Counted from the first letter of the stretch, positions 1-6,283 are shown. The stretch is DNA of 8,401 nt from Bacillota bacterium (GCA_017534025.1 JAFWDF010000042.1:1-8401), one strand, 5' to 3'. Numbers and translations: made by a program. Notes: generated from the letters alone by a model not told the origin.

Positions 1-180
1 GGCCACATGGATCAGATGTTTTTTCCGGTCAATGTGAACCGGATACATTTTCAGCGCGCGTCCGCCTGAGCGGTACCAGAGTTCACCCAGACGCATCCAG
101 CCCGTGCTGATCCATTCATGATGGCTCAGTCCCCTGCCCGGCTGTTCTGCCCGATGGCACAAGAAAGTTTTGCGCTGCAT
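1..180 (-). CDS. Partial unrecognised protein, minus strand, runs off the left edge
   Basis: On the minus strand a frame is open from an ATG at 180 to the window edge (60 codons), and open about 6 codons further upstream before a stop. The residues look protein-like, for example GWMRLGELWYRSGGRALK, followed by a segment with MYPVHIDRKK. I faintly see a likeness to the C-terminal part of clostridial lysophospholipid acyltransferase-like proteins (a pattern like a basic helix, then YPVxID, then a beta strand). In such a protein the catalytic NHxxxxD motif would lie well upstream, and there is no room for it here. If the likeness is real, this is a 5'-truncated remnant. If not, it is the start of an unknown gene. 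There is no good Shine-Dalgarno before the ATG. The frame is divergent from ychF, and its start sits next to the ychF promoter. Confidence 0.35.
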   Translation of the reverse strand, partial: MQRKTFLCHRAEQPGRGLSHHEWISTGWMRLGELWYRSGGRALKMYPVHIDRKKHLIHVA

Positions 181-181
181 A

Positions 182-210
182 TTGAGAAACCACAGCCCGT
201 TTGCTATAAT
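182..210 (+). promoter_or_regulatory. Sigma-A promoter for ychF
   Basis: TTGAGA (182-187), a 17-base spacer, then TATAAT (205-210). The -10 is preceded by TGC, which makes it an extended -10 element. The predicted start of transcription is near 216-218, giving a leader of about 235 bases before ychF. The hexamers and spacing are nearly ideal. The match is seen directly; activity is inferred. Confidence 0.75.
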
Positions 211-253
211 TTATCCTTACGACGGACTATTTTATGTACCGACTGCGCCGCCT

Positions 254-305
254 GACGCAGCAGGCCAGGAGCGCCTTTGCCATCAGACGCAGCAGGCCCG
301 GAGCG
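254..305 (+). repeat. Direct repeat pair A in the ychF leader
   Basis: A 20-base unit beginning GACGCAGCAGGCC and ending GGAGCG occurs at 254-273 and 286-305, a period of 32 bases, with a single internal difference (A versus C). Both copies contain the octamer AGCAGGCC, which also occurs in repeat pair B just downstream. The pair lies inside the predicted transcript and not in a supported coding region. Confidence 0.8.
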
Positions 306-365
306 GCGCTCAAAGCAGGCCGGCCTTAAAATCAACAGCCTGGCTGGCGCTCAAAGCAGGCCGGC
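305..365 (+). repeat. Direct repeat pair B in the ychF leader
   Basis: The 20-base word GGCGCTCAAAGCAGGCCGGC occurs identically at 305-324 and 346-365, a period of 41 bases. Each copy is followed by a TTAAA run, and a shorter echo (GGCGCTTAAA) follows at 377-386. With pair A this gives four AGCAGGCC octamers, at 259, 291, 314 and 355. The function is unknown. It may be folded leader RNA or a remnant of a small dispersed repeat. Confidence 0.8.
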
Positions 366-434
366 TTAAATCGGGGCGGCGCTTAAATATGAGGTGGAAC
401 AGGCGCAAAACAGCCTGTAAACATAAGGACACTG

Positions 435-456
435 AAGGAGACAGATGCAAAAATGA
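435..456 (+). promoter_or_regulatory. Shine-Dalgarno site and three-codon upstream ORF at the ychF start
   Basis: AAGGAG (435-440) is 12 bases from the ychF ATG (453) but only 4 bases from another ATG at 445. That ATG opens ATG-CAA-AAA-TGA, and its stop (454-456) overlaps the ychF start codon. The ribosome site therefore suits the mini-ORF at least as well as ychF, which would allow stop-and-restart initiation. The arrangement is seen; any regulatory role is inferred. Confidence 0.4.
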
Positions 457-1541
457 AGTTAGGAATCGTAGGTCTGCCCAACGTGGGCAAAAGCACTCTT
501 TTTAATGCCATTACAAAGGCAGGGGCGGAAGCGGCCAATTATCCCTTCTGCACCATTGAACCCAACGTGGGGGTCGTTACTGTACCGGACGAACGGCTGA
601 AGGTTCTGACCGACCTGTATCACGCGAAGAAAACCATTTATACCACGATCGAGTTTTATGATATTGCCGGGCTGGTAAAAGGCGCTTCCAAAGGTGAAGG
701 GCTGGGCAACAAGTTCCTGGGGCATATCCGGGAAGTGGCGGCGATCGTTCATGTGGTGCGCTGCTTCGAAGACGAAAATGTAGTGCACGTGGACGGGCGC
801 ATCGATCCGCTGTCCGACATCGAAACCATTAACACCGAACTGATCCTGTCCGATATGGAAATGATCGAGCGGGCCATTGCCAGAACTTCAAAGAACGCCA
901 AGGGCGACAAGACCCTGAAGAAGGATCTGGAGCTGCTCAACCGGATCAGCGAGACTCTGGCCGAAGGGCTGTCCGCTCGGACCATGGAACTGGATGAGGA
1001 AGAGCGGGCCTTTGTGGAGTCCCTGAATCTGCTCTCCTTTAAGCCGATTATTTATGTCGCTAATGTCTCGGAAGACGATGCGGCGGAGGGCAATGAATAC
1101 TCTGCACAGGTGGCGGAATTCGCGGCGACGGAAGGGTCGCAGGCTATCGTGATCTGCGCCGGCATTGAATCGGAAATCGCGGAGCTGGAGGACGACGAGA
1201 AGAAAGCCTTCCTGGATGACCTGGGCATCGAAGAATCCGGCCTGGACAAGCTGGTGAAAGCATCCTACGCGCTGCTGAACCTGATTTCCTACCTGACTGC
1301 CGGGGAGCCGGAAGTGAGGGCCTGGACCATTACCCGCGGAACGAAGGCGCCGCAGGCGGCGGGCAAGATCCATACGGATTTCGAGCGGGGCTTTATTCGG
1401 GCCGAGACCATTACCTATGACCAGCTGGTGGAATGCGGCGGCAATCTGGGAACGGCCAGGGAAAAAGGCTGGCTGCGCTCGGAGGGCAAGGATTATGTTG
1501 TGCAGGACGGCGATGTGATGCATTTCCTGTTTAATGTCTGA
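453..1541 (+). CDS. ychF: Ribosome-binding ATPase YchF (OLA1 family)
   Basis: This is a universally conserved cytoplasmic P-loop protein of the Obg/TRAFAC group. It binds ribosomes and hydrolyses ATP rather than GTP, and is linked to translation and stress responses. It has 362 residues, the usual family length. The Walker A motif is GLPNVGKST (7-15), followed by the family signature NYPFCTIEPNVG (29-40). Switch II is DIAGLVKGA (70-78). The G4 position reads NVSE (204-207) instead of NKxD, the known change that gives ATP preference. A helical domain lies at about 110-190, and a C-terminal TGS-like domain at about 279-361 ends in VVQDGDVMHFLFNV. The start at 453 gives the canonical MKLGIVGLPN amino end. 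No terminator follows, so some transcription may run into the next gene. Identification is secure; the precise cellular role is less settled in the literature. Confidence 0.98.
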   Translation: MKLGIVGLPNVGKSTLFNAITKAGAEAANYPFCTIEPNVGVVTVPDERLKVLTDLYHAKKTIYTTIEFYDIAGLVKGASKGEGLGNKFLGHIREVAAIVHVVRCFEDENVVHVDGRIDPLSDIETINTELILSDMEMIERAIARTSKNAKGDKTLKKDLELLNRISETLAEGLSARTMELDEEERAFVESLNLLSFKPIIYVANVSEDDAAEGNEYSAQVAEFAATEGSQAIVICAGIESEIAELEDDEKKAFLDDLGIEESGLDKLVKASYALLNLISYLTAGEPEVRAWTITRGTKAPQAAGKIHTDFERGFIRAETITYDQLVECGGNLGTAREKGWLRSEGKDYVVQDGDVMHFLFNV

Positions 1542-1580
1542 CAGCATCTGGCAAAAACCCGCGAAATATATGATTAATAG

Positions 1581-1609
1581 TGGAAAAAACAGGGTAATCA
1601 TGCTAATAT
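1581..1609 (+). promoter_or_regulatory. Probable promoter for the small acidic protein gene
   Basis: TGGAAA (1581-1586), 17 bases, then TAATAT (1604-1609) preceded by TGC, an extended -10 like those at 202 and 6382. Each hexamer matches consensus at 4 of 6 bases. The leader to the ATG at 1692 would be about 75 bases. The call is moderate because the hexamers are imperfect. Confidence 0.45.
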
Positions 1610-1617
1610 GGAAAAAG

Positions 1618-1665
1618 CTGTCGGCGGGCCGGCAGTGAAGAATGGAAATGAGACCCTTCCGGGTC
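1618..1665 (+). other. Two hairpins in the leader of the small acidic protein gene
   Basis: The first hairpin pairs 1618-1624 with 1629-1635 (seven pairs including one U-G) around a CGGG loop. The second pairs GACCC (1652-1656) with GGGTC (1661-1665) around TTCC. Neither has a T-run, so they are not terminators. They lie between the predicted transcription start and the ribosome site at 1675-1681. They could stabilise the message or form part of a leader control; nothing in the sequence shows which. Confidence 0.4.
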
Positions 1666-1691
1666 GGGTACAGGAAAGGAGCCTTTATATA

Positions 1692-2030
1692 ATGAAGCCT
1701 GCTGATTTAAGACCAAGACATATAGATTATCTCAATAACGTACTGGACATTCCTCTGAGCAAAGAGGATATCATCGAACTGTTCGCCGGAGAAGACACCA
1801 CAGACAAGATCATTGAAGTACATGAAAAGCTGCTGTGGAAAGGCCTGGAATATGATGCCGAAAAGCTGGATCTGTTCGGCGCGAAATCTCCGATGGATCA
1901 GGTAAGTGCCAACCAGGATCTGCTGATTATGTTCCGGGATGAAAAATTCAGACGGATGGATCCGGATGAAGACCCGGAGGAAAGATTCTTCAATCAGCCA
2001 AGATTCAAGGATGCACCGGAACAGTGGTAG
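1692..2030 (+). CDS. Small acidic protein of unknown function (112 aa)
   Basis: I do not recognise the family. The start at ATG 1692 is preferred because GAAAGGAG (1674-1681) lies 10 bases upstream. The frame can be extended to an ATG at 1608, but that one lacks a ribosome site and would translate the leader hairpins. The product is a soluble, acidic, charged protein with no signal peptide or membrane segment. An amino-terminal part (about 5-60, starting LRPRHIDYLNNVLDIPLSKE) looks mostly helical. A middle stretch (about 61-85) contains SANQDLLIMFRDEKF, and the tail is very acidic (MDPDEDPEERFF, then QPRFKDAPEQW). It has its own likely promoter and a strong terminator, so it is probably a single-gene unit. 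Codon use resembles its neighbours. It is a convincing real gene because of its ribosome site, terminator and protein-like sequence, but no function can be given. Confidence 0.8.
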   Translation: MKPADLRPRHIDYLNNVLDIPLSKEDIIELFAGEDTTDKIIEVHEKLLWKGLEYDAEKLDLFGAKSPMDQVSANQDLLIMFRDEKFRRMDPDEDPEERFFNQPRFKDAPEQW

Positions 2031-2067
2031 AGCGCGCACCGCTTTGCCCGGAAGAACATGTTCAGAG

Positions 2068-2096
2068 AGACCTTTGCAGAAGCAGAGGTCTTTTTT
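2068..2096 (+). terminator. Rho-independent terminator after the 112-aa gene
   Basis: A ten-pair stem (AGACCTTTGC at 2068-2077 with GCAGAGGTCT at 2082-2091, one U-G pair) closes on an AGAA loop and runs into six Ts (2091-2096). It separates this gene from thrS. Confidence 0.92.
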
Positions 2097-2115
2097 AATG
2101 TATTGCTGCAAATCG

Positions 2116-2144
2116 TTGACCCCGCAGCGGGTTTGGACTATAAT
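2116..2144 (+). promoter_or_regulatory. Sigma-A promoter for thrS
   Basis: TTGACC (2116-2121), a 17-base spacer, TATAAT (2139-2144). The predicted transcript start is near 2151, only about 43 bases before the thrS ATG. That is too short for a T-box leader, and no T-box AGGGTGG-type motif or terminator lies between the promoter and thrS. GGAGG (2181-2185) is 8 bases before the ATG. Confidence 0.85.
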
Positions 2145-2193
2145 AAACTATTGAATTTAAACGCAAGAATCAACATATACGGAGGCGTTCCAT

Positions 2194-4101
2194 ATGATTA
2201 AAATTTCACTTCCTGACGGAAGCATCAGAGAAGCCGAAGACGGCAGCAGTGTTTATGATGTTGCCAAAGGCATCAGCAGAGGACTGGCAAAAGAAGCGGT
2301 AGCAGCCAGGGTAGACGGAGAAATCCAGGGGATGGATTATGTTCTGCCGGGGGACTGCACACTTGAAATATTAAAGTTTGAAGACGAGGATGGTGCGCAT
2401 ACGTTCCGCCATACCGCGTCCCACATCATGGCCCAGGCGGTCAAGAAACTGTATCCGGACGCGAAGCTGGCCATCGGTCCGGCCATCGACAACGGGTTCT
2501 ATTACGATTTTGATCTGGAGCACCGTTTCTCGGACGAAGATTTTCCGGCAATCGAGAAGGAAATGCGGAAGATCGTGGAAGAAAAGCTGGAACTGGAACG
2601 TTTTGAACTTCCGCGGGAAGAAGCACTGAAGTTTATGGAAGAAAAAGGGGAACCGTACAAGGTGGAACTGATTCAGGATCTTCCGGAAGATGCGGTCATT
2701 TCTTTCTATAAGCAGGGCGATTTTGTAGATCTCTGCGCGGGTCCGCATCTGTCTACCACGGCTCCGGTCAAGGCGCTGAAAATTCAGAGCGTGGCCGGTG
2801 CGTACTGGCGCGGCGATGAAAAGAACAAGATGCTGCAGCGGCTCTATGCTACCGCCTTCCCGAAGCAGAAGCAGCTGGATGAATATCTGGCCATGATCGA
2901 GGAAGCGAAAAAGAGAGACCACCGCAAGCTGGGCAGAGAGCTCGGCCTGTTCGTTCTCCGCGATGAAGCGCCGGGCATGCCGTTCTTCCTGCCGAAGGGC
3001 ATGGTGCTGCGCAATGAGCTGATCAAATACTGGCGCGGCATGCATGAAAAGTGGGACTATGTGGAAATTTCCACACCGCAGATCATGCGCCGGTCCCTGT
3101 GGGAAACATCCGGTCACTGGGATCATTATAAAGATGATATGTTCACTACCGTGATCGATGATGAAGATTTTGCCATTAAGCCGATGAACTGCCCGGGCAG
3201 TATCCTCGTTTATGACCTGGAGCCGCATTCCTACCGGGAACTGCCGCTGCGGTACGCGGAGCTGGGCAGAGTGCACCGTTACGAATTGTCCGGTGCGCTG
3301 CACGGCCTGCTGCGGGTTCGCTGCTTCACGCAGGACGATGCCCATATTCTGCTGGCGAAGGAACAGATTACGGACGAAGTCATCCGCATTACCAAATTGA
3401 TGGATGAAGTATATGATGTATTCGGTCTGCCTTACCGGATTGAACTGTCCACCATGCCGGAGGACCATATCGGTTCGGAAGAGGATTGGGAGATTGCGAC
3501 CAATGCGCTGGCTGACGCCATTACCAGCATTGGAAAGGAATATACTATCAACCCGGGAGACGGCGCTTTCTACGGACCGAAGCTGGACTTCCACGTGCAG
3601 GATTCCCTCGGAAGATCCTGGCAGTGCGGTACGATTCAGCTGGACTATCAGCTGCCGGGACGGTTTGATCTGAAGTACACCGGTTCGGACGGCAACAAGC
3701 ACACGCCGGTTATGATTCACCGTGTAGTATTCGGTTCCGTGGAACGGTTCATCGGTGTAATCACCGAGCATTTTGCAGGGAAATTCCCGCTCTGGCTCGC
3801 GCCGGTACAGGTCAAGCTGCTGACCGTGACCGAAAAATTCGTGCCGTATGCGGAAGAACTGGCGGAGCGCATGAAGAAGGCTGGCCTCCGGGTAGAAATG
3901 GACGTCAGAAACGAGAAGATCGGCTACAAGATCCGGGAAGCCCGGAATGCCAGAGATCCGTATATCGTAACCATCGGACAGAGAGAAGCGGAGAGCGATG
4001 TGCTGTCCGTGCGTTCCAGCAAGGAAGGCGACCTGGGACAGATTCCTGCAGAAGAGCTGATTGCGAAACTGCAGAAGGAAATTGAAACGATGGCGCTTTA
4101 A
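2194..4101 (+). CDS. thrS: Threonine--tRNA ligase (ThrRS)
   Basis: Charges tRNA-Thr with threonine using ATP, in the cytoplasm. It has 635 residues, full length for the bacterial enzyme. An amino-terminal TGS domain (about 1-62) is followed by the editing (SAD) domain with its HxxxH pair H73/H77 and the CAGPH motif (C181-H185), which removes mischarged serine. The class II catalytic core starts at about 245. Zinc ligands that hold threonine are C333 (in MNCPGS), H384 (in QDDAHI) and H509 (in VMIHR). Motif 2 lies around RYELSGALHGLLRVRCFTQD (362-381), and motif 3 around GSVERFIGVI. The anticodon-binding domain covers about 535-635. The start at 2194 gives the standard MIKISLPDGS and has a GGAGG site at proper distance. 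The gene is a single-gene unit flanked by terminators. Nothing is missing from the catalytic or editing sites. Confidence 0.99.
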   Translation: MIKISLPDGSIREAEDGSSVYDVAKGISRGLAKEAVAARVDGEIQGMDYVLPGDCTLEILKFEDEDGAHTFRHTASHIMAQAVKKLYPDAKLAIGPAIDNGFYYDFDLEHRFSDEDFPAIEKEMRKIVEEKLELERFELPREEALKFMEEKGEPYKVELIQDLPEDAVISFYKQGDFVDLCAGPHLSTTAPVKALKIQSVAGAYWRGDEKNKMLQRLYATAFPKQKQLDEYLAMIEEAKKRDHRKLGRELGLFVLRDEAPGMPFFLPKGMVLRNELIKYWRGMHEKWDYVEISTPQIMRRSLWETSGHWDHYKDDMFTTVIDDEDFAIKPMNCPGSILVYDLEPHSYRELPLRYAELGRVHRYELSGALHGLLRVRCFTQDDAHILLAKEQITDEVIRITKLMDEVYDVFGLPYRIELSTMPEDHIGSEEDWEIATNALADAITSIGKEYTINPGDGAFYGPKLDFHVQDSLGRSWQCGTIQLDYQLPGRFDLKYTGSDGNKHTPVMIHRVVFGSVERFIGVITEHFAGKFPLWLAPVQVKLLTVTEKFVPYAEELAERMKKAGLRVEMDVRNEKIGYKIREARNARDPYIVTIGQREAESDVLSVRSSKEGDLGQIPAEELIAKLQKEIETMAL

Positions 4102-4121
4102 GATACACTTTGCGAGTATTT

Positions 4122-4148
4122 GCCCGGTTCGTGAGGATCGGGCTTTTT
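4122..4148 (+). terminator. Rho-independent terminator after thrS
   Basis: A nine-pair stem (GCCCGGTTC at 4122-4130 with GGATCGGGC at 4135-4143, two G-U pairs) is capped by a GTGA tetraloop of the GNRA type and followed by five Ts (4144-4148). Confidence 0.88.
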
Positions 4149-4206
4149 CGTACCGGAGGCAGGGAAAGGAGATCTCCGGCGGCGCACGGCCGGAAAGGGA
4201 AAAACA

Positions 4207-4947
4207 ATGTTTGGTTTTAAAGAGAATAAAGAACCATGGCGGGACGGAGTTTATCTGACAACGGCGGATTCAACCATGCAGGCGGACATTCTGATTTCCA
4301 AGCTGGCGGCGGAAGGAATCCCCTGTATGAAGCGGCATGAAGGGGCGTCGAATTTCCTTGAATTGTATATGGGCGTCTCCACCATGTTTCCGGTAGAGCT
4401 TTATGTTCCGGAGGAGTCGCTGGAACTGGCTCTGGAAATCATCCGGCCGGTGCCGATTGAAGACGATTTTGATGAAATTTCCGAGGAGGAACTGGCGGCG
4501 CTGGCGGAAGCCGGCGATCTGGAAGCTGCGGAGGCAGCGATTCGGAACGGGGAGGAACCGGCGCCGGTTGAGATAGAGCTGGAAGAGCCGGCGGAAACCG
4601 AGGGTGAAGATCTGGAAACAGAGCTGATGCCGGAAGAGCCGGCGGAAGAGTCGGCTCCTGAAGAAATTTCGGAAACTGAGGATGAAGAGCCGGAGACAGA
4701 GCTGACGCCGGAAGCGCCGGCGGAAGAGTCGGCTCCTGAAGAAATTTCGGAAACTGAGGATGAAGAGCCGGAGACAGAGCTGACACCGGAAGCGCCGGCG
4801 GAAGAAGCGGATCCGGAAACCGAACCGGAAGAGTCAACAGAAGAGCCGGAACCGGAAACGGAAGAGCCGGAGGCAGAGATGGCGGCGGAGCCGCCCGTCC
4901 TGGACAGGAGAGTATTTTCAGATGATGAAGATCGTGAATGCAGGTAA
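4207..4947 (+). CDS. DUF2007-like domain protein with long acidic Glu/Pro/Ala/Thr repeat tail
   Basis: The amino-terminal part (about 13-80) matches what I know of DUF2007, a small alpha/beta domain named 'putative signal transducing protein'. It carries a surface-exposed helix (TMQADILISKLAAEGIP), a MGVSTMFPVELYVPEE strand pair and a closing helix. The molecular function of DUF2007 is not established. From about 83 to 228 the protein is almost only E, P, A, T, D and S, so strongly acidic and probably disordered. It includes a 26-residue unit repeated at 145-170 and 171-196 (PAEESAPEEISETEDEEPET and on), plus partial copies on both sides. There is no signal peptide or membrane segment. ATG 4207 has AAGGG 7 bases upstream. 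No clear promoter is seen between the thrS terminator and this gene. Its last 26 bases overlap the aroD-aroK gene, so the two are probably translated together. The gene itself is certain enough; the role is unknown. Confidence 0.88.
   Translation: MFGFKENKEPWRDGVYLTTADSTMQADILISKLAAEGIPCMKRHEGASNFLELYMGVSTMFPVELYVPEESLELALEIIRPVPIEDDFDEISEEELAALAEAGDLEAAEAAIRNGEEPAPVEIELEEPAETEGEDLETELMPEEPAEESAPEEISETEDEEPETELTPEAPAEESAPEEISETEDEEPETELTPEAPAEEADPETEPEESTEEPEPETEEPEAEMAAEPPVLDRRVFSDDEDRECR
4639..4794 (+). repeat. 78-base in-frame tandem repeat, two nearly identical copies
   Basis: Copies at 4639-4716 and 4717-4794 differ by one synonymous base (ACG versus ACA, position 4707 versus 4785). A third copy begins at 4795 and breaks off after a few codons, and a diverged half-unit lies at about 4585-4638. 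The period is exactly 26 codons, so unit gain or loss keeps the frame. The near-identity at the DNA level, including synonymous sites, points to a recent duplication. Confidence 0.92.
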
Positions 4948-6277
4948 TGTGACGATCGGCGAAGGCATGCCGAAGATCGCGGTTCCGGTGCTGGCTGCCA
5001 ATGCGGCGGAAGCACGGGAACAGGGAGAGCGGATCATGCGTTCGCCGGCGGATCTGGCGGAGCTCCGGGCAGATTATATAAATGACTTCCGGAACCCGGA
5101 AATGGTGCAGAGCGTGCTGTCCGCACTGAAGGAAACTATCCCGGACAGACCGGTGCTGTTTACTCTGCGGACGGTAAAAGAAGGCGGCGCGGCGGAACTG
5201 ACGAATACGGAATACGAAAAAATCTGCTGCGGCGCAATGGAATCCGGCATGATCGATCTGATCGACATTGAATACGCAGGAAACCGCGGGGCATCGCCGG
5301 ATCATGGTACCGCGCTCCGTCTCTGTGCCTTCGCCCGGGAGCGGGAAATCCCGGTCATTTTTTCCAAACATGATTTTCACGGGACGCCTTCCGCGGAAGC
5401 GATCACGGAACTGATGCTCCGGATGGCGGAGGATGGTGCGGATATCGTAAAAATGGCCGTCATGCCGCAGACGGAGGAGGATGCCGCAGAACTGCTGGAG
5501 GCATCCGCTTCCCTGAAACGGCAGATGGAGGAAGGCGGCGTTCCGTTCATTCTCATTTCCATGTCGGGAAAAGGCATGATCAGCCGGATGAGCGGCGAAG
5601 TGTTCGGCTCTGCAGTTACCTTTGCCCAGGCAGGCCTGGCTTCCGCTCCGGGGCAGATCGATGCGGATGATCTGGACCGCGTGCTGCGTATCATTCACAG
5701 ATACAGCAGCCCGGAAAAACCGGACTCTGTTCTGCATGAACGGACTGCTTCCGGGCAGGGAAGTATATCCCTGATCGGTTTTATGGGAACAGGAAAAACT
5801 ACCGTGGCAGGAAAACTGAGCAGAAGAATCGGAATTCCTGCGGTAGAGATAGACGATCTTCTGGTAAAAGAGGCGGGCATGAGTATCCCTGATATTTTCA
5901 AAACGCAGGGAGAAGCCGGTTTTCGCGATCTGGAGGAACGGGTCTGTGTAAAGACCGCGGCGGGAGATCCGGCCGTTATTTCCTGCGGAGGCGGAACACC
6001 GATGAGGCAGGCCAATGTGGACAGCCTGAAAGCGGCAGGACCGGTTATTCTGCTGGAAGGATCGCCGGATACCATTTATGACCGGGTGCGCCGTACGACC
6101 GGAGACCGGCCGATGCTGGCACGGTACATGAGCCGGGGGTATGTCTCCTGGCTGATGAAACAGCGCGCGGATGCGTATCACCGGGCGGCGGACGCCGTCA
6201 TCCGGATTGACGGGAAAACGCCGGATGAAATCGCGGATGAAATCATGCAGCTGACCGGTCGCGGAATACAGCACTGA
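4922..6277 (+). CDS. aroD-aroK: Bifunctional type I 3-dehydroquinate dehydratase / shikimate kinase fusion
   Basis: Two shikimate-pathway enzymes are in one 451-residue chain. Residues about 17-260 form type I 3-dehydroquinate dehydratase (3-dehydroquinate to 3-dehydroshikimate). Its catalytic set is present: E47, R83, H150 in SKHDFHG, Schiff-base lysine K177 in DIVKMAV, R222, S230 and Q245 in SAPGQ. After a linker (about 262-280), residues about 281-447 form shikimate kinase (shikimate plus ATP to shikimate 3-phosphate). This has Walker A GFMGTGKTT (286-294), the substrate aspartate region EIDDLL (D311/D312), FR at 334-335, GGG (356-358), lid arginine R396 in GDRPML, and R415 with Y419. Each half is of normal single-enzyme length, and both active sites look intact. 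The start at ATG 4922 has AGGAG (4906-4910) 11 bases upstream; ATG 4925 is an alternative. It overlaps the upstream gene by 26 bases. The intermediate step, shikimate dehydrogenase, is not in the protein or in this window. Confidence 0.95.
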   Translation: MMKIVNAGNVTIGEGMPKIAVPVLAANAAEAREQGERIMRSPADLAELRADYINDFRNPEMVQSVLSALKETIPDRPVLFTLRTVKEGGAAELTNTEYEKICCGAMESGMIDLIDIEYAGNRGASPDHGTALRLCAFAREREIPVIFSKHDFHGTPSAEAITELMLRMAEDGADIVKMAVMPQTEEDAAELLEASASLKRQMEEGGVPFILISMSGKGMISRMSGEVFGSAVTFAQAGLASAPGQIDADDLDRVLRIIHRYSSPEKPDSVLHERTASGQGSISLIGFMGTGKTTVAGKLSRRIGIPAVEIDDLLVKEAGMSIPDIFKTQGEAGFRDLEERVCVKTAAGDPAVISCGGGTPMRQANVDSLKAAGPVILLEGSPDTIYDRVRRTTGDRPMLARYMSRGYVSWLMKQRADAYHRAADAVIRIDGKTPDEIADEIMQLTGRGIQH

Positions 6278-6283
6278 AACAGG

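Noticed and set aside
254..365. CRISPR array in the ychF leader
   Set aside because: There are two different repeats with only two copies each and spacers of 12 and 21 bases. No cas genes are present.
170..505. 111-codon plus-strand frame over the ychF leader
   Set aside because: It begins upstream of the predicted transcript start, covers the promoter and direct repeats, and overlaps the start of ychF in another frame.
888..1601. 237-codon frame antisense to ychF
   Set aside because: Shadow of ychF with no domain or ribosome site.
1608..1691. Longer start for the 112-aa protein at ATG 1608
   Set aside because: No ribosome site upstream, it overlaps the putative -10, and it would translate two hairpins. 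ATG 1692 has a good ribosome site.
2371..3771. 466-codon open frame antisense to thrS
   Set aside because: Fully inside thrS, which has every expected motif. It is explained by codon use that leaves few stops in this antisense frame.
4401..5015. Serine-rich repeat protein on the minus strand
   Set aside because: The Ser/Gly repeats are just the complement of the Glu/Pro/Ala codons in the acidic tail. No ribosome site was seen.
4439..6274. 611-codon open frame on the minus strand opposite the DUF2007-like and aroD-aroK genes
   Set aside because: It is a shadow of the plus-strand genes. The region codes two convincing proteins on the plus strand, and the antisense translation is P/L/H/R-rich with no recognisable domain.
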